Assembly: GCA_937894495.1 (NCBI GenBank)
Contig: CALCRR010000300.1
Location: forward strand, 1 to 32,326
DNA length: 32,326 bases
Source: an uncultured Ruminococcus sp.
GTDB taxonomy: Bacteria; Bacillota; Clostridia; Oscillospirales; Ruminococcaceae
Reading direction: 5' to 3'
The notes below the pieces were generated by a model. The model had not been told where the DNA came from. It searched no databases and worked only from the letters and a program-made list of their open reading frames with translations. Below are positions 29,977 to 32,326 of this stretch, piece by piece. Numbering within the stretch: the stretch's first letter is position 1; each line of letters opens with the position of its first letter. A program made the position numbers and the translations under genes.

Positions 29977-30434
29977 AAGCTCCTCCTTAAATACAATCCA
30001 TACTCATATCCGTCACCCTGATACTCCTCATACTTACGGGCGATAAGCTCTGTAAACCCAAAGCTGTCATATATGTGCTTTGCCCTGTCATTATCGTCCT
30101 CAACACCGACAGTAAATTCAGTATATCCCTGCTCAGCAAGAGTATCAATAACGCCCTGCAAAAGCTGTTTGCCGTATCCTCGTCCTTGATAGTCCTCGTG
30201 AATGCGAAAAGCAAACAGATATGCCCTCTTGCCCTTAACAGCACGCTCGTCATCACTTTCATATGCAGCATGAAGCTCACCGATAGGGCAGTCATTATCG
30301 AACATCACAAATATGTCGATAGTGCCGCTTTTCTTATCACGCTTGTTTTGCTCTATCATTTCGGCAGAGTCGTTATAGTCAAAAAGTTGTGTGAGCAGTG
30401 GAAGCTCTGACGATGTTATCTTTCGTATATCCAT
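29973..30434 (-). CDS. GNAT-family N-acetyltransferase
   Basis: A 153-residue GNAT protein. The acetyl-CoA-binding motif A is AFRIHEDYQGRGYGKQLLQG (~75-94, Q-G-R-G-Y-G), with motif B EQGYTEFTVGVEDDNDRAKH and IYDSFGFTE (~105-130). It acetylates an amine of an unknown acceptor. It is the first gene of a two-gene operon with a good promoter (TTGACT, 17 bp, TATAAT). The start ATG 30434 is preceded by ACGGAA, a weak ribosome binding site. Confidence 0.9.
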   Translation of the reverse strand: MDIRKITSSELPLLTQLFDYNDSAEMIEQNKRDKKSGTIDIFVMFDNDCPIGELHAAYESDDERAVKGKRAYLFAFRIHEDYQGRGYGKQLLQGVIDTLAEQGYTEFTVGVEDDNDRAKHIYDSFGFTELIARKYEEYQGDGYEYGLYLRRSL

Positions 30435-30474
30435 TTCCGTTTCAGTCCTATGTTTTGCTTAATCTATTTCTATA

Positions 30475-30503
30475 ATTATAACAGTTAGAGTGTGAAAAGT
30501 CAA
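30475..30503 (-). promoter_or_regulatory. Promoter of the GNAT-lipoprotein operon
   Basis: On the minus strand, TTGACT (30503-30498) and TATAAT (30480-30475) are 17 bp apart. Confidence 0.8.
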
Positions 30504-30568
30504 TCAGCTTAAAAGAAAGAGGCAGTACCGCCCTGAAATATAAGGCAGAAAAAATGTTAAAAAAGTGA

Positions 30569-30599
30569 CGAGAGTTGTAGTTTGCTCTCGCCGCTTTTT
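30569..30599 (+). terminator. Orphan plus-strand terminator
   Basis: CGAGAG (30569-30574) pairs with CTCTCG (30585-30590) and CCGCTTTTTC follows. No plus-strand gene precedes it; an upstream gene may have been lost. Confidence 0.6.
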
Positions 30600-30664
30600 C
30601 ATTTATAGTATTTCGATGTATCCATTTTTCTTTTTTATGATTATCCCTTTAAGGTGTTGATACA

Positions 30665-31597
30665 ATGATACCCCAAAAACTAAATCAAAGCGATGAGATA
30701 CGCATTATCGCTCCGTCAAGCAGTTTGACGAGGGTTCGTCCCGATATCTATGACAGTGCGCTCGCTTTTTTGCAGGGACAGGGCTTTAATGTGACGTTCT
30801 AAAAAAAATGCAGAGAAACAAATATTTTTCAATCTTCTTCTGTTCATTCTCGTGTTGACGATATTCATGAAGCGTTTGCAGATAAAAATGTCAAGGCAGT
30901 AATGGCTTGTATCGGTGGATTTAATGCAAATGAAATATTGCCGTATCTGGATTATGAGCTAATAAAAGCAAATCCTAAGATACTTTGCGGATATTCAGAT
31001 ATAACAGCTTTGCTTAATGCTGTCCATGCGAAAACGGGGCTGGTGACATATCATGCCCCACACCTTGCAGCATTTGGATTTCTGAACGAACGTGAGTATA
31101 CGGAAAAATACTTTTCGGAATGTATGATGAGTGACAATTCCATTGCTGTCACTCCTTCGGAAACTGCACAAGGCTATACAACCATTCAGGAAGGAAAATG
31201 TGAGGGTGAGATAATTGGAGGAAATCTTTGTACGTTGAATCTGTTGCAGGGTACGCCTTATATGCCCGATATTAAAAATAAAGTTTTGTTCCTTGAAGAT
31301 GATAATATCATGGGCGATTACTTTGTGTGTGAATTTGACCGTAATCTGCAATCACTTCTTCAAATCAGCGGTGCAGACACGATAAAAGGAATTGTGTTCG
31401 GCAGATTTGATGAAAGCTGCAAAATGACTGAAGATGTTGTTAAAGCAATCATCAAGGACAAGGTATCGCTTGATATTCCAATTGTATTTGGTGTGGATTT
31501 TGGTCATGTATTTCCGATGGTCTCTTTTCCTATCGGTGGAAAAGTCGGTTTGTCTGCAAATAATAGTGGTATTGATATTCAAATTACAGAGCATTAA
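30665..31597 (+). pseudogene. S66-family LD-carboxypeptidase (MccF-like) with one in-frame stop
   Basis: One continuous frame from ATG 30665 to 31597 (310 codons) is interrupted only by TAA at 30800-30802 (codon 46). Before it: MIPQKLNQSDEIRIIAPSSS and FLQGQGFNVTF. After it: KKCRETNIFQSSSVHSRVDD and the S66 core AVMACIGGFNANEILPYLDY, the nucleophile Ser 111 in LCGYSDITALL, EGEIIGGNLCTL and the catalytic His in FGVDFGHVFPMVSFPIGG. All else is normal, so this looks like a recent nonsense mutation (a residue such as Ser or Gly would be expected). S66 enzymes cut LD-bonds of muropeptides or detoxify microcin-type adenylates. Downstream translation could restart at 30902. Confidence 0.85.
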
Positions 31598-31685
31598 ATT
31601 CAAATCTGCTTGCAAAACTATATACTATAACTAATCTCTCAAATATATATCAGAGCAGTACAGCTTTGACAACACATATATTTCC

Positions 31686-31761
31686 CGTGACGATGCGTGA
31701 CGGTCGTGACGATGTTTTTGATGTCTCTAAAAGACCGTCACCATCGACACGCATCGTTACG
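31686..31761. repeat. Nested inverted repeat 1
   Basis: Outer arms CGTGACGATGCGTG (31686-31699) and CACGCATCGTTACG (31748-31761), one mismatch. Inner arms TGACGGTC (31698-31705) and GACCGTCA (31733-31740), perfect. Confidence 0.8.
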
Positions 31762-31779
31762 CTTTTGATTTCGGGAGCA

Positions 31780-31840
31780 TGAACTATCGACATTATCGGC
31801 ATTATCGGAATCCGATTGTGCTGAAAATGCTGATAGTTCA
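31780..31840. repeat. Inverted repeat 2
   Basis: TGAACTATC (31780-31788) and GATAGTTCA (31832-31840) are perfect 9-bp arms around a loop containing tandem ATTATCGG units. Confidence 0.75.
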
Positions 31841-31858
31841 GATTTCTCGGAATATGGA

Positions 31859-31900
31859 TTTTGCACCTTTTGAGCTTTTTGTGAGACAAAAGGTGCAAAA
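31859..31900. repeat. Inverted repeat 3
   Basis: TTTTGCACCTTTT (31859-31871) and AAAAGGTGCAAAA (31888-31900) are perfect 13-bp arms. Confidence 0.85.
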
Positions 31901-32076
31901 AGCCAAAAAGACAGATTACCCATAATGCAGAGAGCATAATAATACTTGATTGCTATGGCTTTTGTGTATTTTGTGGCTGTTGAGCAGTTTACCCCAATTT
32001 CAAGCCGTTTTGAACAGACAGACCTAAATGTATGTTGTCTGTCGGCTGAAAAGAAAATGGGGCATATCCATTCATC

Positions 32077-32137
32077 TGAACAATAAGCATTTTAGACACA
32101 ATAGGATTTCTAAAATGCTTAAAATGTCTATTGTTCA
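32077..32137. repeat. Nested inverted repeat 4
   Basis: Outer TGAACAATA (32077-32085) with TATTGTTCA (32129-32137); inner AAGCATTTTAGA (32085-32096) with TCTAAAATGCTT (32109-32120). Both pairs perfect. Confidence 0.85.
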
Positions 32138-32185
32138 TGCTCCTGCATTCAGTTCGGCGGCAGCCGATTATCTGCCGCAAGGCAG

Positions 32186-32233
32186 CCCCATATGCTCTTT
32201 TGGTGTCGGTCACGCGCCAAAAGTGCTATGGGG
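32186..32233. repeat. Inverted repeat 5 (oriT-like hairpin?)
   Basis: CCCCATATGCTCTTTTGG (32186-32203) pairs with CCAAAAGTGCTATGGGG (32217-32233) with one bulge and one mismatch. The loop TGTCGGTCACGCG is G/C-rich. The form fits relaxase recognition hairpins, but no relaxase is visible. Confidence 0.75.
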
Positions 32234-32277
32234 TTACAAGCGGCAATCAGCCGTTTGTAAATCTGCGCTCCGCGCAT

Positions 32278-32311
32278 TTGTTCCTGCGGTATGCTTACCG
32301 TTCAGGAACAA
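32278..32311. repeat. Inverted repeat 6
   Basis: TTGTTCCTGCGGTA (32278-32291) pairs with TACCG (32296-32300) and CAGGAACAA (32303-32311), a 14-bp stem with a small bulge. Short palindromes CGGC/GCCG (32241-32253) and TGCGC/GCGCA (32264-32276) precede it. Confidence 0.75.
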
Positions 32312-32326
32312 TTTCAGCTCCGCTGT

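Larger units (their letters stand above)
31598..32326. other. Gene-poor region with many long inverted repeats (mobile-element-like)
   Basis: About 730 bp without an intact gene. The minus strand contains short frames with low-complexity, Ser/Asp/Asn-rich text (KVQNPYSEKSELSAFS and SDSDNADNVDSS near 31.8-31.9 kb) like linker parts of replication or VapE-type proteins of conjugative elements. At least six inverted repeats, listed separately, are spread over it. Confidence 0.55.

Noticed and set aside
1..32326. CRISPR arrays, tRNA or rRNA genes
   Set aside because: No regularly spaced direct repeats, cloverleaf-like segments or rRNA sequence were noticed by eye.

Overview
The window looks like chromosomal DNA of a low-to-mid GC anaerobic Firmicute, most likely Ruminococcus or a close Oscillospiraceae relative. 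This is inferred from family content (DUF3841, DUF1848, DUF6796-like, HxlR regulators, flavodoxins, an alanine:cation symporter), strong GGAGG-type ribosome binding sites, and many promoters with TTGACA-like and TATAAT boxes 17 bp apart. No tRNA, rRNA or CRISPR array was seen.

Layout. 1-2.9 kb (minus): a 3'-truncated M13 metallopeptidase lipoprotein, a DUF3841 protein and the nuclease SfsA. 3.0-4.9 kb (minus): a TetR regulator and a membrane-anchored MBL-fold hydrolase in one operon with two operator palindromes. 5.2-7.4 kb: a polytopic membrane protein, an unrecognised protein, and a graveyard holding a decayed copy of the 24.6-26 kb nitroreductase locus plus an alpha/beta hydrolase relic. 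7.5-8.9 kb (plus): alanine/glycine:cation symporter. 9.1-13.9 kb (minus): a seven-gene redox operon (flavodoxin, carboxymuconolactone decarboxylase-cupin, NTF2-like, LysR, SDR, hexapeptide acetyltransferase, lipoprotein flavodoxin). 14.0-17.7 kb: decayed coding sequence, an HxlR regulator, DUF1848, a C-terminally truncated aldo/keto reductase and a ~180-bp MITE. 17.7-21.9 kb (plus): an ArsR-type regulator and small membrane protein, then an operon of alpha/beta hydrolase, MIF-like tautomerase, DsbA-like protein, old-yellow-enzyme oxidoreductase and DUF1934. 21.86-22.88 kb: an IS1595-family insertion. 23.0-24.3 kb: a structured leader RNA or small RNA ending in a terminator, then radC and an ISAs1 transposase remnant. 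24.3-26.6 kb: HxlR divergent from nitroreductase, NAD(P)H-binding protein and flavin reductase. 26.6-29.1 kb: a cation:proton antiporter stub and two tandem XRE regulators with helical-repeat C-termini. 29.2-30.4 kb (minus): a membrane lipoprotein and a GNAT acetyltransferase. 30.7-31.6 kb: an S66 LD-carboxypeptidase with one in-frame stop. 31.6-32.3 kb: no intact gene, but a dense series of long inverted repeats resembling the edge of a mobile element.

Taken together, three operons and several single genes encode flavin- or NAD(P)H-dependent reductases, flavodoxins, tautomerases and small hydrolases under HxlR, LysR, TetR and ArsR regulators. This suggests a redox or electrophile-stress neighbourhood that has been repeatedly duplicated and eroded. 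The most interesting non-coding signals are the radC leader, the MITE pair, the terminator family with a conserved loop at 26.9-29.2 kb, the duplicated and decayed HxlR-regulon segment, and the nested palindromes at the right edge.
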